Positions 6,005-12,942 of a stretch of DNA of 19,467 nt are shown here, one piece after another. The notes below the pieces were generated by a model. The model had not been told where the DNA came from. It ran no database searches and was given only the letters and a program-made list of their open reading frames with translations. Each line of letters starts with the position of its first letter. The first letter of the stretch is position 1. The DNA comes from Nitrososphaerota archaeon (GTDB taxonomy: Archaea > Thermoproteota > Nitrososphaeria > Nitrososphaerales > CADDZS01), in NCBI GenBank assembly GCA_021325255.1, contig JAJPHP010000055.1, positions 1 through 19,467 on the forward strand. The letters are read 5' to 3'. A program made the translations under genes and the position numbers.

Positions 6005-6946
6005 GTGTCTGGATTGAATAATAGGACTTTGGCAGAGGAAAGGATAATCAAATTGCCCGCTGAGGCACGAGTCGGGCCTCCAATTTTGAGAGTGAAGGAC
6101 CTGGATCGAGTGCTCGCCTTCTACCGGGATGTCCTAGGACTCCAAGTGAAGCGCCCTGGTCAGGATCAAGAGAGTGTAGAGCTCGGGTTCGGAGAGCAAA
6201 TAGGAAAATTTGGCTCCGCAGCCAGCGATCCACTGCTTGTGTTGAAGTACGATCCTAGCGCGAAAGAAAACCCGCGCAGCTCTTCAGGCCTATATCACTT
6301 TGCTATCCTCGTACCTGACAGAAAGAGCCTTGGGCATGCATACTCGGCTATTGAGAAAAGTCGTCAGGTGCATTTCGACGGATTTGGAGACCACTTGGTC
6401 AGCGAGTCGCTCTACCTTCACGATCCGGAACACAACGGAATAGAGATTTACAGAGATAGACCGCGTAGCGAGTGGCCGCGCGACAAGGAGGGTCGTATCA
6501 TGATGGACACTTTGGCATTAGACCTGCCAGCGATATTGGACGAGTCGTCGCGGGATGAACAGGAGACTTCGAGTGCATTCCCATATGGAGCGAGGATTGG
6601 GCACATGCACCTCCGCGTCACAAATCTAGAAAGATCAGTAAAATTCTATCATGAGAAGCTTGGACTCGATATTGTCTTGAATCTGTCGTCAATGGCTGCT
6701 GCGTTCCTCTCGGCTGGAGGCTACCACCATCACATCGGATTGAACACTTGGCACACTCTCGACGGAAAGCATCATGAACCAAGCGAGGCGGGGCTGGACA
6801 CATTCACGATTGAGGTGCCCGCTGGTAATACCCCACTTCGCCAATTACGATCTCAACTTGAGAGTGCGCTCTTGCCCGAGACAAGAGAGCGGGAACTATG
6901 GGTATCCGACCCGGATGGCATTCCAATAAGAATCAGGTTCATATAG
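6005..6946 (+). CDS. CatE-like two-domain VOC protein (catechol 2,3-dioxygenase family)
   Basis: A 313-residue cytoplasmic protein with two vicinal-oxygen-chelate modules in tandem, as in Bacillus CatE. The first runs from GPPILRVKDLDRVLAFYRDV to HDPEHNGIEIYRDRP. The second starts GHMHLRVTNLERSVKFYHEK, continues through GGYHHHIGLNTWH and ends at DPDGIPIRIRF. GHMH and HHHIGLNTW supply the histidines expected around the metal. CatE enzymes open the ring of catechols by extradiol cleavage, removing quinone precursors; the exact substrate here cannot be read. The start is GTG 6005, 19 bases after the DoxX stop, with only a weak ribosome site (AAGGTG region), so it is most likely read from the DoxX message. 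An in-frame later start would remove little of the first module. Confidence 0.85.
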   Translation: MSGLNNRTLAEERIIKLPAEARVGPPILRVKDLDRVLAFYRDVLGLQVKRPGQDQESVELGFGEQIGKFGSAASDPLLVLKYDPSAKENPRSSSGLYHFAILVPDRKSLGHAYSAIEKSRQVHFDGFGDHLVSESLYLHDPEHNGIEIYRDRPRSEWPRDKEGRIMMDTLALDLPAILDESSRDEQETSSAFPYGARIGHMHLRVTNLERSVKFYHEKLGLDIVLNLSSMAAAFLSAGGYHHHIGLNTWHTLDGKHHEPSEAGLDTFTIEVPAGNTPLRQLRSQLESALLPETRERELWVSDPDGIPIRIRFI

Positions 6947-7057
6947 AATCCTCCCTTTCTTACGCAGATTTCCGGAGTGAGTAGTTCCACGAAGTTGCTT
7001 GTGCTAACTAAATTCCGAGGGAGGTCGTAGAAAAGATAGTGTATGCGATCACTAACA

Positions 7058-7663
7058 CTACTCTATCTTTATCTGAAGTCCCCTCTTAGGTGGCTCACGT
7101 TTCTTCTTATCCAAGGTCACTTCTAAAATTCCGTTTGTGCAAGTCGCTCTTGCACTGCCCGGTTCGACCTCTGCCGAGAGTTCGATCTCCTTGAAGTATT
7201 TTCTCTTTTCTCCATCGACGCGAATTGTGACACTGTTCTCAGTTGCGTTAAGCTGAACGTCTTCCTTTTTCACACCTGGTAGTTCGGCAACAACTTTGAT
7301 TTGTGCTTCCTCTTCTATCACGTCTACGACCGGTTCTCTCTCTGACCTGAGCTCCCTGGCTGGTCGGCCCAGAGGTAGGCCGGGTTTGATGTTTCCAAAT
7401 TCCCTGATCACTGGCTTGCCATCCGGTCCTACTGTGACAGAATAACCGTAGACAAATGGCCCAAATTCTCTAACGACACCCTCCTTCGAAGGCCTCTCGC
7501 GGACCAATTCCTTTGGGGCATGTTCCGAAATCCATCTGAACTCCTCTTCGAATTGGCGATCGAGCTCACGCATGAATGCCTCGGGATCCTCGAAAATACC
7601 CCGGAACGGAGGTAGTCTTCGACGCCTTCCCCTCATCCAGTCTTCCCATCGGTCATCTGACAT
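7058..7663 (-). CDS. Hsp20-family small heat-shock protein
   Basis: A 201-residue ATP-independent chaperone. The first 105 residues form an Arg- and acid-rich arm (MSDDRWEDWMRGRRRRLPPF; later FGPFVYGYSVTVGPDGKPVI) typical of archaeal Hsp20 of this length. The alpha-crystallin domain starts near PVVDVIEEEAQIKVVAELPG and includes GVKKEDVQLNATENSVTIRV and the hallmark NGILEVTLDKK. The C-terminal IKIE contains the I-x-I motif used for oligomer assembly. ATG 7663 is preferred to the TTG six bases upstream because AGGAAGG lies at a suitable spacing. CTTAAATGA near 7733-7741 is a possible TATA box. It points towards the CatE-like gene and is probably its own transcription unit; nothing odd in composition. 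Confidence 0.93.
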   Translation of the reverse strand: MSDDRWEDWMRGRRRRLPPFRGIFEDPEAFMRELDRQFEEEFRWISEHAPKELVRERPSKEGVVREFGPFVYGYSVTVGPDGKPVIREFGNIKPGLPLGRPARELRSEREPVVDVIEEEAQIKVVAELPGVKKEDVQLNATENSVTIRVDGEKRKYFKEIELSAEVEPGSARATCTNGILEVTLDKKKREPPKRGLQIKIE

Positions 7664-7928
7664 TGTCAAAACAGATACCTTCCTTCCTCGCTTCCTGCTT
7701 TCCTTCCTTCAGCTCTCTTTTAGACCGCTATTGTTTCATTTAAGTTATTACTAAAATTCTCACCAGTGTAGTGGTAATAGCTGCGTGTTCCCATTGAGCG
7801 CTCGATGTTTCTTACCTTCTTTCTTTGGAGCTAGACGTTCTCATTCGCTCGGTGAATAAAGGCAAAGAAGACAAGCTTTAGGTGAATGTCTTCCCAATGT
7901 AAACATCACTGGTGTCTAGCTTTACATT

Positions 7929-9383
7929 TTGGAGAAGAAGGAGAAAAAGAACTACGATCTAATAATAGTAGGGACCGGTTCTGCGACAAACCTCCTCGAG
8001 CCTCTAATCGAGCACAATCCGAAGATCAAAATTGCGATAATAGACAAGGACGAGACCGGAGGCATCTGCCTCACAAGAGGGTGCATCCCCTCAAAGATCC
8101 TGCTCTATCCAGCAGAACTCGTGAGAGACATCGAGCGTGCTCGAGATCTAGGCGTGGAGGCCGAAATCAGTAAGATAGACTTTCAGAAAATCATGAACAG
8201 GATGCGCTCCTTGATAGGGAATGACATAGAATCTATCCGTCGGGGACTATCAAGTTCTGAGAACATCGACTACTACCAGTCCGTCGCAGAATTTGTCTCC
8301 CCTTACACGATGAAGGTTGGTAGCGGAGATAACGAGACAATCATTTCATCGAAGATGTTTTTCCTCTGTCTAGGCTCAAAGACAATAATCCCACCGATAA
8401 AGGGCCTTGAGGAGGCAGGCTACATCACGAGCGACACAATCCTCAAACTCACTACGTTGCCTAAGAGTGTCGTGGTTGCAGGCGGAGGATACATTGCTGC
8501 CGAGTACGGGCACTTTCTCTCGAGCATGGGATCTGACGTGACAATAGTAGGGCGAAATCCAAAATTCCTCCCAGAGGAAGAGCCAGAGGTCTCTGAGCTT
8601 GTAAAGGGCGAGATGCAAAAACACATCCAAGTGATCACAAACCATGAAGTCAGGGAGGCCAACAAGACGAAGAATGGGACGAAGCGGGTGACAGCTTTCG
8701 ACAGACAGAGCGGGAAGAAAAAGGAGATCGAGGCGGAGGAGATCATGATCGCAGCGGGCAGGGGTCCGCTCACGGATATATTGCACCCGGAGAGAGGCGG
8801 AGTAAAGACGACCAAAGATGGCTGGATCCAAGTCAACGAGTACCTCGAGACCTCCCAACCAAACGTGTGGTCCTTCGGCGACGCCAAGGGCAGGTACATG
8901 TTCAGGCACGTCGCAAATTACGAATCCGAGATCGCTTACTACAACGCGATTTTGAAGCAGAGAATCAAGGCGGACTACCACGCAATACCCCACGCCGTCT
9001 TCACTTATCCTGAGGTGGCAAGCGTCGGAATGGGTGAAAAGGAGGCAGTGGAAAAGTTCGGTAGCGATAAAGTCCTGATTGGCTTTTACAAGTACGAAAA
9101 CACGGCGAAGGGCGAGGCGATGAATGTCAAGAACTACTTTGTCAAGGTCATCTTAGACGCCGACCAGAAGATCTTGGGCGCTCACATCGTCGGCCCAGAG
9201 GCCTCGGTCCTGATCCAGGAAATCATCAACGTGATGTATGCGCCGACTCAAAATGCCGAGATAATTAACCGGGCGATACACATCCACCCTGCATTGAGTG
9301 AGGTTGTCCAGAGGGCGTTTTCATCATTGATGCCGGTTGAGCACTACCACGAGCATGTACTCGCTGAAAAGAAGAAAGATTAG
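7929..9383 (+). CDS. Dihydrolipoamide dehydrogenase-like FAD/NAD disulfide oxidoreductase
   Basis: A 484-residue flavoprotein of the pyridine-nucleotide disulfide oxidoreductase class I. It has an FAD-binding GTGSAT near residue 15 and a redox pair C47-x4-C52 in GGICLTRGCIPSK. The NAD-binding site VVVAGGGYIAAEYGHFLSSM lies in the middle, and the dimer-domain base pair H453/E458 in HIHPALSE near the end. Dihydrolipoamide dehydrogenase is the best fit. Related mercuric or glutathione-type reductases share these motifs, and no lipoyl protein or 2-oxoacid dehydrogenase subunit is nearby, so the physiological partner is open. The extra C-terminal cysteines of mercuric reductase are absent. The start is TTG 7929; a weak TATA-like AATGTAAAC (7896-7904) would make the message nearly leaderless. 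A T-run follows the stop. Confidence 0.88.
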   Translation: MEKKEKKNYDLIIVGTGSATNLLEPLIEHNPKIKIAIIDKDETGGICLTRGCIPSKILLYPAELVRDIERARDLGVEAEISKIDFQKIMNRMRSLIGNDIESIRRGLSSSENIDYYQSVAEFVSPYTMKVGSGDNETIISSKMFFLCLGSKTIIPPIKGLEEAGYITSDTILKLTTLPKSVVVAGGGYIAAEYGHFLSSMGSDVTIVGRNPKFLPEEEPEVSELVKGEMQKHIQVITNHEVREANKTKNGTKRVTAFDRQSGKKKEIEAEEIMIAAGRGPLTDILHPERGGVKTTKDGWIQVNEYLETSQPNVWSFGDAKGRYMFRHVANYESEIAYYNAILKQRIKADYHAIPHAVFTYPEVASVGMGEKEAVEKFGSDKVLIGFYKYENTAKGEAMNVKNYFVKVILDADQKILGAHIVGPEASVLIQEIINVMYAPTQNAEIINRAIHIHPALSEVVQRAFSSLMPVEHYHEHVLAEKKKD

Positions 9384-9389
9384 GAGAGA

Positions 9390-9395
9390 TTTTTT
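9390..9395 (+). terminator. T-run terminator after the flavoprotein gene
   Basis: Six T residues 7 bases after the TAG stop, in GAGATTTTTTCTACC. No hairpin precedes it, as is usual for archaeal intrinsic termination. Confidence 0.55.
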
Positions 9396-9526
9396 CTACC
9401 TTTATCTCCAAAAGTGTGTAATGAATTTTGCTAAGTCGCACTCTATCTTTCCTCCCGAACAAAAATCGTAGAAGGCTTTTATCAAAGTAGGGCGATCTAT
9501 CACATTTACGGTGAGACGACAAAGAG

Positions 9527-9709
9527 TTGTCAAGCTACAAATTTAGGTGCAAGGATATCGGAATGAAGGACTGCGACTTTGAATTGAAGGGCGCATCTTC
9601 AAGGGACGAAGTAATGCAGGAGGCCTCGACTCACGCAAAGTACGCACACAACATGGAGACAATCACTCCGGACTTGGCAGGCAAAGTGGACTCTGCAATA
9701 AAGAGCTAG
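9527..9709 (+). CDS. DUF1059 small Cys/His protein
   Basis: A 60-residue protein matching the DUF1059 pattern: YKFRCKDIGMKDCDFELKG at the start, then HAKYAHNM. C8, C16, H36 and H41 are the conserved residues and could hold a metal, though no member has an established function. Start TTG 9527 with GGTGAG at 9510-9515; a TATA-like CTTTTATC lies at 9476-9483, giving a leader of about 20 bases. DUF1059 genes are common in archaea and are often found near stress or redox genes, which fits this neighbourhood (flavoprotein upstream, rubrerythrin downstream on the other strand). Confidence 0.82.
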   Translation: MSSYKFRCKDIGMKDCDFELKGASSRDEVMQEASTHAKYAHNMETITPDLAGKVDSAIKS

Positions 9710-9910
9710 ACTTCGCTGGTGGGCGAGGCAGACCCTTCCCCCGCTACAAGATGTACTTTTTCAAAGGCACGTAGAGCTTCTGAGCCGGGAGTGTGCAACT
9801 GCTTACAACAGTCAACAGTATCGGCGATGGAGAGCGTAATGCCTCTCAGAAGCATTTTTGGATTTCATGAGTATGCTCTCGGCTGAGCGTACAGTCTATT
9901 TCCGGCGTAT

Positions 9911-9936
9911 AGGTAGGCGCTAGGTTATTCCTACCT
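9911..9936. repeat. 7-bp inverted repeat beyond the rubrerythrin stop
   Basis: AGGTAGG (9911-9917) and CCTACCT (9930-9936) can pair around a 12-base loop, 22 bases past the rubrerythrin stop on the minus strand and between convergent genes. It may help define the 3' end. There is no strong T-run, and a stem of this size is not far above chance, so the role is tentative. Confidence 0.3.
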
Positions 9937-9957
9937 TACCAGGCGGGGCTTCTTGCG

Positions 9958-10374
9958 CTAAAGCGATTCTAAAGCTGATTTGTAGGCAGCGAGGTGGGTC
10001 TTTTCATCATTTCGTATTTCCGAGAACCTTTCTGCGACTGCTAGATCTCCGGCGGCTTTCGCCTCTTCCGAAAAGTCCTTGTACATCGTCGTGACTTCGT
10101 AAGACTCTCCATCTATCGAGTCCTCGAGATTCTTTTCATCGTTTCCAACCAGTCCGAAAAGTTCTGCTTCTTCCGCAAAGTGTTCGAATCGTTCCACATT
10201 GGCAGTCTTCTCGAAGAGCTCTGCCAATTTCGCATGTCCGTTCTTCTTTGCAGCTTCTGAGAAGAGCATGTATTTCACATATGCAAAGGCTTCTCCATGC
10301 ATGGCTTCTAACAGATGTTCGCGCGTCTTCTCGCCTAGAGGTCTTTTTCCTTTTTCGACTAGAGTCCTTGACAT
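9958..10374 (-). CDS. Rubrerythrin-family diiron protein (ferritin-like, no rubredoxin domain)
   Basis: A 138-residue four-helix protein. Candidate iron ligands are E28 (MHGEAFAY), E61/E64/H65 (VERFEHFAEEAELFGLVG), E90/E93 (GESYEVTTMY) and E124-x-x-H127 (RNDEKTHLAAY). Proteins of this group reduce peroxide at a diiron site; the C-terminal Cys4 rubredoxin domain of classical rubrerythrin is missing, so an external electron donor is needed. ATG 10374 is chosen over TTG 10392, which coincides with the predicted transcription start. TTTTATAC at 10414-10421 is the TATA box. A palindromic operator (10435-10450) sits 12 bases further upstream and places this gene in the putative regulon shared with the ferredoxin fusion and the cDPG synthetase homologue. 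No gene lies within 300 bases on the same side. Confidence 0.88.
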   Translation of the reverse strand: MSRTLVEKGKRPLGEKTREHLLEAMHGEAFAYVKYMLFSEAAKKNGHAKLAELFEKTANVERFEHFAEEAELFGLVGNDEKNLEDSIDGESYEVTTMYKDFSEEAKAAGDLAVAERFSEIRNDEKTHLAAYKSALESL

Positions 10375-10434
10375 TTCGACATCACAGTCCAAGAAAACTA
10401 GATCTCGGAGCCCGTATAAAAGACGGGGACACGG

Positions 10435-10450
10435 TTATCATTTGTGATAA
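10435..10450. promoter_or_regulatory. Operator upstream of the rubrerythrin promoter
   Basis: TTATCA-TTTG-TGATAA, a perfect 6-4-6 palindrome. Read towards the gene, 12-13 bases separate it from TTTTATAC (10414-10421). Motif and spacing match the sites at 11517, 12886 and 14358, which suggests an activator that contacts the pre-initiation complex from just upstream of BRE/TATA. Confidence 0.75.
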
Positions 10451-10708
10451 TCAGATAACAAAGCTGGAAGACAAAGTGACTCGTCCAACGATGAGCGGGC
10501 GCCTACTCATCTTAGCGTTTGCGTGAAATCGCTTTCGTAATGAACGACTCGCCTTGGCGTTGGAGAAGGAGACGATGCTCATGCCTTCGAAGGGCTCGAG
10601 CACAGATCCGGGATGGAATTGGATAAACGGACTTCTATTTTTTTCTCTCGCTCTCACACCCCTTTTCTCCAGATTATCCAAGGAGTTGAGCGTACTAATT
10701 CCAATGGC

Positions 10709-11200
10709 TTAGTGGTACGGAGAAGCGGACGTCCCCGGAGGTCCTATCTGAGCCCTAATTTTTGATTCGATCATGGACTTGGGAACTGCTCCAACAATCC
10801 CATCGACGACTCTACCATTTTTGAATATCAAGATCGTGGGAATGCCCTGCACTCGATATTGAGAAGATATATTGGGGTTTTCATCCACGTTGAGCTTGCC
10901 AAAGGTCACTTTTCCAGCGTATTCTCTGGCTAGCTGCTCAACTACCGGCGAGACCATCCTGCATGGACCGCACCAAGGAGCCCAGAAATCAACGACTAGA
11001 AGCTCATGTCGCTTCAGAGCATCAAAGAAATTCGCCTCGCTTAGCTCGATTGGACTCGTGACAAGAGGCCTGCTGCCACTGTTGCTCTCTTTGCTGCTCT
11101 CCGCAGACAGGGTTTTTCTCTGCATCAGCTCGGCGAGCTTCCTCTGCTTTATCCTTTCAAGTTCCGGATCGGCCCCTGTTTCGCCTTCTCCAAACGACAT
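10709..11200 (-). CDS. Thioredoxin with a PDCD5-like N-terminal extension
   Basis: A 163-residue protein. Residues 55-155 form a thioredoxin fold with the active site W76-C-G-P-C80 in [12 protein letters not shown], cis-proline P121 in GIPTILIF and the usual [16 protein letters not shown]. It reduces disulfides in cytoplasmic proteins. The first 50 residues are an extension: [19 protein letters not shown] closely resembles the N-terminal helix of archaeal/eukaryotic PDCD5 (TFAR19), followed by a Ser-rich linker. ATG 11200 starts exactly before this acidic, then basic segment. CAAATATAG at 11246-11254 on the minus strand is a likely TATA box, predicting a leader of about 25 bases. No inverted-repeat operator is seen at this promoter, unlike its neighbours. 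Confidence 0.93.
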   Translation of the reverse strand: MSFGEGETGADPELERIKQRKLAELMQRKTLSAESSKESNSGSRPLVTSPIELSEANFFDALKRHELLVVDFWAPWCGPCRMVSPVVEQLAREYAGKVTFGKLNVDENPNISSQYRVQGIPTILIFKNGRVVDGIVGAVPKSMIESKIRAQIGPPGTSASPYH

Positions 11201-11587
11201 TTGTGAGATCTATACGCCTCTCGCAGAATGTACAGAGACGTAGATCTATATTTGGGGTTATCTTACCCTGTTTGCTTCTGCGCACGATCCTACTGGAACC
11301 ATGAGGAAAGCAATTGCAAATTGTGAACTCGTTGATTTCAAATTACACTCAAAAGCCATCGCAACGCAATCGGACTCCTGCGGCAAGGAAAGAGTGATGG
11401 ACAGGGAATTTCTCCTTTCCTAGTTTGTCCTCGTTTGCGTTGATTATCATAACTTACAGATGAAGAGAAAAGCGAACTTTGACGCCGGAGAGCCCTTTAT
11501 GGTGCAAGTTCGACTCCGATTATCATTGATGATAATCGTACTCTCCTCTTAATAACAACGCTTACGTTTTCTATTAATCTGCGGGAG
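11201..11587. other. Intergenic region between divergent thioredoxin and 11.6 kb genes
   Basis: It holds the thioredoxin TATA box (11246-11254), the strong operator at 11517-11538 and TTAATAAC (11549-11556) as TATA box for the plus-strand gene. The middle (about 11290-11500) contains a lone TTATCA half-site at 11443-11448 and no gene, repeat or tRNA that I can support. Confidence 0.5.
11517..11538. promoter_or_regulatory. Strong operator upstream of the 11.6 kb gene
   Basis: CGATTATCA (11517-11525), spacer TTGA, TGATAATCG (11530-11538): a perfect inverted repeat with 9-base arms, the best example of the family in this window. The inner 16 bases match the 6-4-6 core. TTAATAAC begins 10-11 bases after the 9-base arm (13 after the core), the same geometry as at the rubrerythrin and ferredoxin promoters. 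Confidence 0.78.
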
Positions 11588-11605
11588 ATGAAAGGAGAGG
11601 GCATC

Positions 11606-12028
11606 ATGCAACCTCAACAAATTGCAAAAGGAGAACTTCTTGGGGAGTTTCGCGGCAAGGCTGTCTCGACTACGATCAAAGAAGTCACTCCGTTTGGCAT
11701 GAGATTAGAACAAAACATCCAAGGGGAATTTGTGGGAGCCAAGTATTCCGCTCGCCAGACGCAGACTACCGATCTCTTCCAGAGAATTGACGGGACTTAC
11801 GAATACGAGACGAAGATATTTGAGCAAACAAACGAGGGCGACTTTGTATTGGCCGTTACTCACGGGACTGGAAAGATGACGGGGCCAACTACGCACAAGG
11901 GCGAAGGGGAAATAGTCCACATGGCTCAGTCGCCGAAATTCGCTTGGCTGAACAATCTCAAGTGTAGGGTCGAAATGACCGGCGACGCGTCGACTGGAGA
12001 AATCTCCGGCAAAGTCTTCACACTCTAG
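11606..12028 (+). CDS. Unknown beta-rich protein, possibly DUF3224/avidin-like barrel
   Basis: A 140-residue soluble protein with alternating beta-strand character and no signal peptide or cysteine cluster (a single Cys in NLKCRVEMTGD). Features: AKGELLGEFRGKAVSTTIKE, a central DGTYEYETKIFEQTNEGDFV, a Gly/Thr-rich turn HGTGKMTGPTTHKGEGEIV, and a final strand EISGKVFTL. The 'G-x-G-x-x-T/G-P ... G-x-G' turns suggest a small barrel like DUF3224, but I cannot confirm the family. ATG 11606 is preferred over ATG 11588 because GGAGAGG lies five bases before it; the upstream ATG would add MKGEGI. The promoter carries the strongest operator of the set, so the protein is likely induced with rubrerythrin and the ferredoxin fusion. 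A hairpin and T-rich terminator follow the stop. Confidence 0.75.
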   Translation: MQPQQIAKGELLGEFRGKAVSTTIKEVTPFGMRLEQNIQGEFVGAKYSARQTQTTDLFQRIDGTYEYETKIFEQTNEGDFVLAVTHGTGKMTGPTTHKGEGEIVHMAQSPKFAWLNNLKCRVEMTGDASTGEISGKVFTL

Positions 12029-12049
12029 GAGATAGAGAGAATAAGGTAA

Positions 12050-12085
12050 AGAAGAGGGCCTCTTCTCACTCTTCAATTTTTGTTG
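12050..12085 (+). terminator. Hairpin plus T-rich terminator
   Basis: AGAAGAGG (12050-12057) and CCTCTTCT (12059-12066) form a near-perfect inverted repeat 21 bases after the stop, followed by CAATTTTTGTTG. It would end the 11.6 kb transcript. Confidence 0.5.
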
Positions 12086-12375
12086 TTATGATCAGATTTC
12101 TATACCTGACTCGAAATGTGTGATTCGAGCGCCGCAAGCTGAAGTCCCTTTTCCGAAATCGATTTCATTCAAACTGTAAATAATCTTGCTAAATCACAAT
12201 GGAATCTTGACATAGGCGGCGAACCTTTGTTTGATGCAAAGGCGTAGCCGCGATGACTGCTGGCTACGGTATAGACAACATCGCAGAGAAAGAAATCGGT
12301 ACGATTCGAAACGGGGAGTTGTCCCTCTGTCTTTGGCCTGATTGCCTTGCTCTTTGGCGAGAGTTCTCTCCCTTT
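12086..12375. other. Convergent intergenic stretch with several small stem-loops
   Basis: No protein gene is supported; an open frame at 12253-12543 is mostly the antisense shadow of the ferredoxin gene. Inverted repeats: CTCGAA-N8-TTCGAG at 12110-12129, CCTTTG-N7-CAAAGG at 12224-12242 and CGTAGCC-N12-GGCTACG at 12243-12268; the last two abut. TATA-like CTGTAAATAATC at 12174-12185 would place a start near 12206, just before the tandem stems, so a small RNA is conceivable. Each stem alone is near chance level. Confidence 0.3.
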
Positions 12376-12822
12376 TCAGAGAGGAACCTCCTCTCCGCTC
12401 TCCGCGTCAACTATTCTGATTGCCTTGTAGGGACAGGACCTCGCGGCCTCGATTATCCTCTCGCTGTCGATCTCCCTTGGCATGACATCCCTCATCGCAA
12501 GAGGCGCGTCCCTTCCCCCCGCTCTCACGAGCCCGAGGTTTGATTCATCTAACGCAAAGACCTCCGGCGCGAGCTGGACGCAGCTCTCGGCGCCCATGCA
12601 CACCCCCTGGTCTATGCTCAAGATGAGTCTCTTGTTATCCCTAGTCACGATCTCCTTATCCCCTCTCCTCTGGAGACCGTCGAGCTTGCTTGAGACGAGC
12701 CTCAGGATTACATCGGAGTAGTTCTCGTCCTTCCTCTTTGCCCACGTGAGTTTGTTGAAAGCCTTGGAGTTCAGCGTTACTATCCTTTCAGCTTCTTCCT
12801 GTTCACTTGTTAGTTCGGTCAA
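12376..12822 (-). CDS. Ferredoxin domain fused to a VapB/RHH-like N-terminal domain
   Basis: A 148-residue protein. Residues 66-145 are a monocluster ferredoxin: DQGVCMGAESCVQLAPEVFA and SCPYKAIRIVD give cysteines C75, C81 and C130. The central cysteine of a [4Fe-4S] motif is absent, as in actinobacterial P450-partner ferredoxins, which carry [3Fe-4S]. Residues 13-45 (RIVTLNSKAFNKLTWAKR, then ENYSDVILRLV) resemble the strand-helix-helix of VapB/DUF217-type antitoxins, a DNA-binding fold, though no toxin gene is adjacent. It may be an electron carrier with an unusual tail or an Fe-S-sensing regulator. Start TTG 12822 (no ATG in frame); GGAG about 10-12 bases upstream. TTTTTATC (12867-12874) is the TATA box, with an operator at 12886-12903 just above it. 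Confidence 0.82.
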   Translation of the reverse strand: MTELTSEQEEAERIVTLNSKAFNKLTWAKRKDENYSDVILRLVSSKLDGLQRRGDKEIVTRDNKRLILSIDQGVCMGAESCVQLAPEVFALDESNLGLVRAGGRDAPLAMRDVMPREIDSERIIEAARSCPYKAIRIVDAESGEEVPL

Positions 12823-12885
12823 ATTTTACAATCTCCACTTCCAGGATAGCACTATGTACGCAATCAGATAAAAACACCCGATACG

Positions 12886-12903
12886 ATTCTCAAAGTTGAG
12901 AAT
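12886..12903. promoter_or_regulatory. Operator upstream of the ferredoxin-fusion promoter
   Basis: ATTCTCA-AAGT-TGAGAAT, perfect 7-base arms with a 4-base spacer. On the minus strand, 11 bases separate it from TTTTTATC. It uses the TTCTCA version of the half-site, like the cDPG synthetase site at 14358-14375. Confidence 0.75.
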
Positions 12904-12942
12904 GCTAGTTTGTGCATGTGAATTGCATATGCTGGGATTCTC

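Noticed and set aside
7742..7780. Operator-like TTCTCACCAGTG near the Hsp20 promoter
   Set aside because: Only one half-site is present; the nearby ACCA...TGGT symmetry is imperfect and of a different type.
8376..8993. Long antisense frames within the flavoprotein gene
   Set aside because: They are shadows of a gene with complete FAD, NAD and active-site motifs.
11495..11520. tRNA T-arm (GCAAGTTCGACTCC)
   Set aside because: The loop sequence looks like a T-loop but the flanking bases do not pair, and no acceptor, D or anticodon stems are found around it.
12253..12543. 96-residue plus-strand frame
   Set aside because: Half of it is antisense to the ferredoxin gene, whose motifs are clear; the remainder lies in stem-loop DNA.
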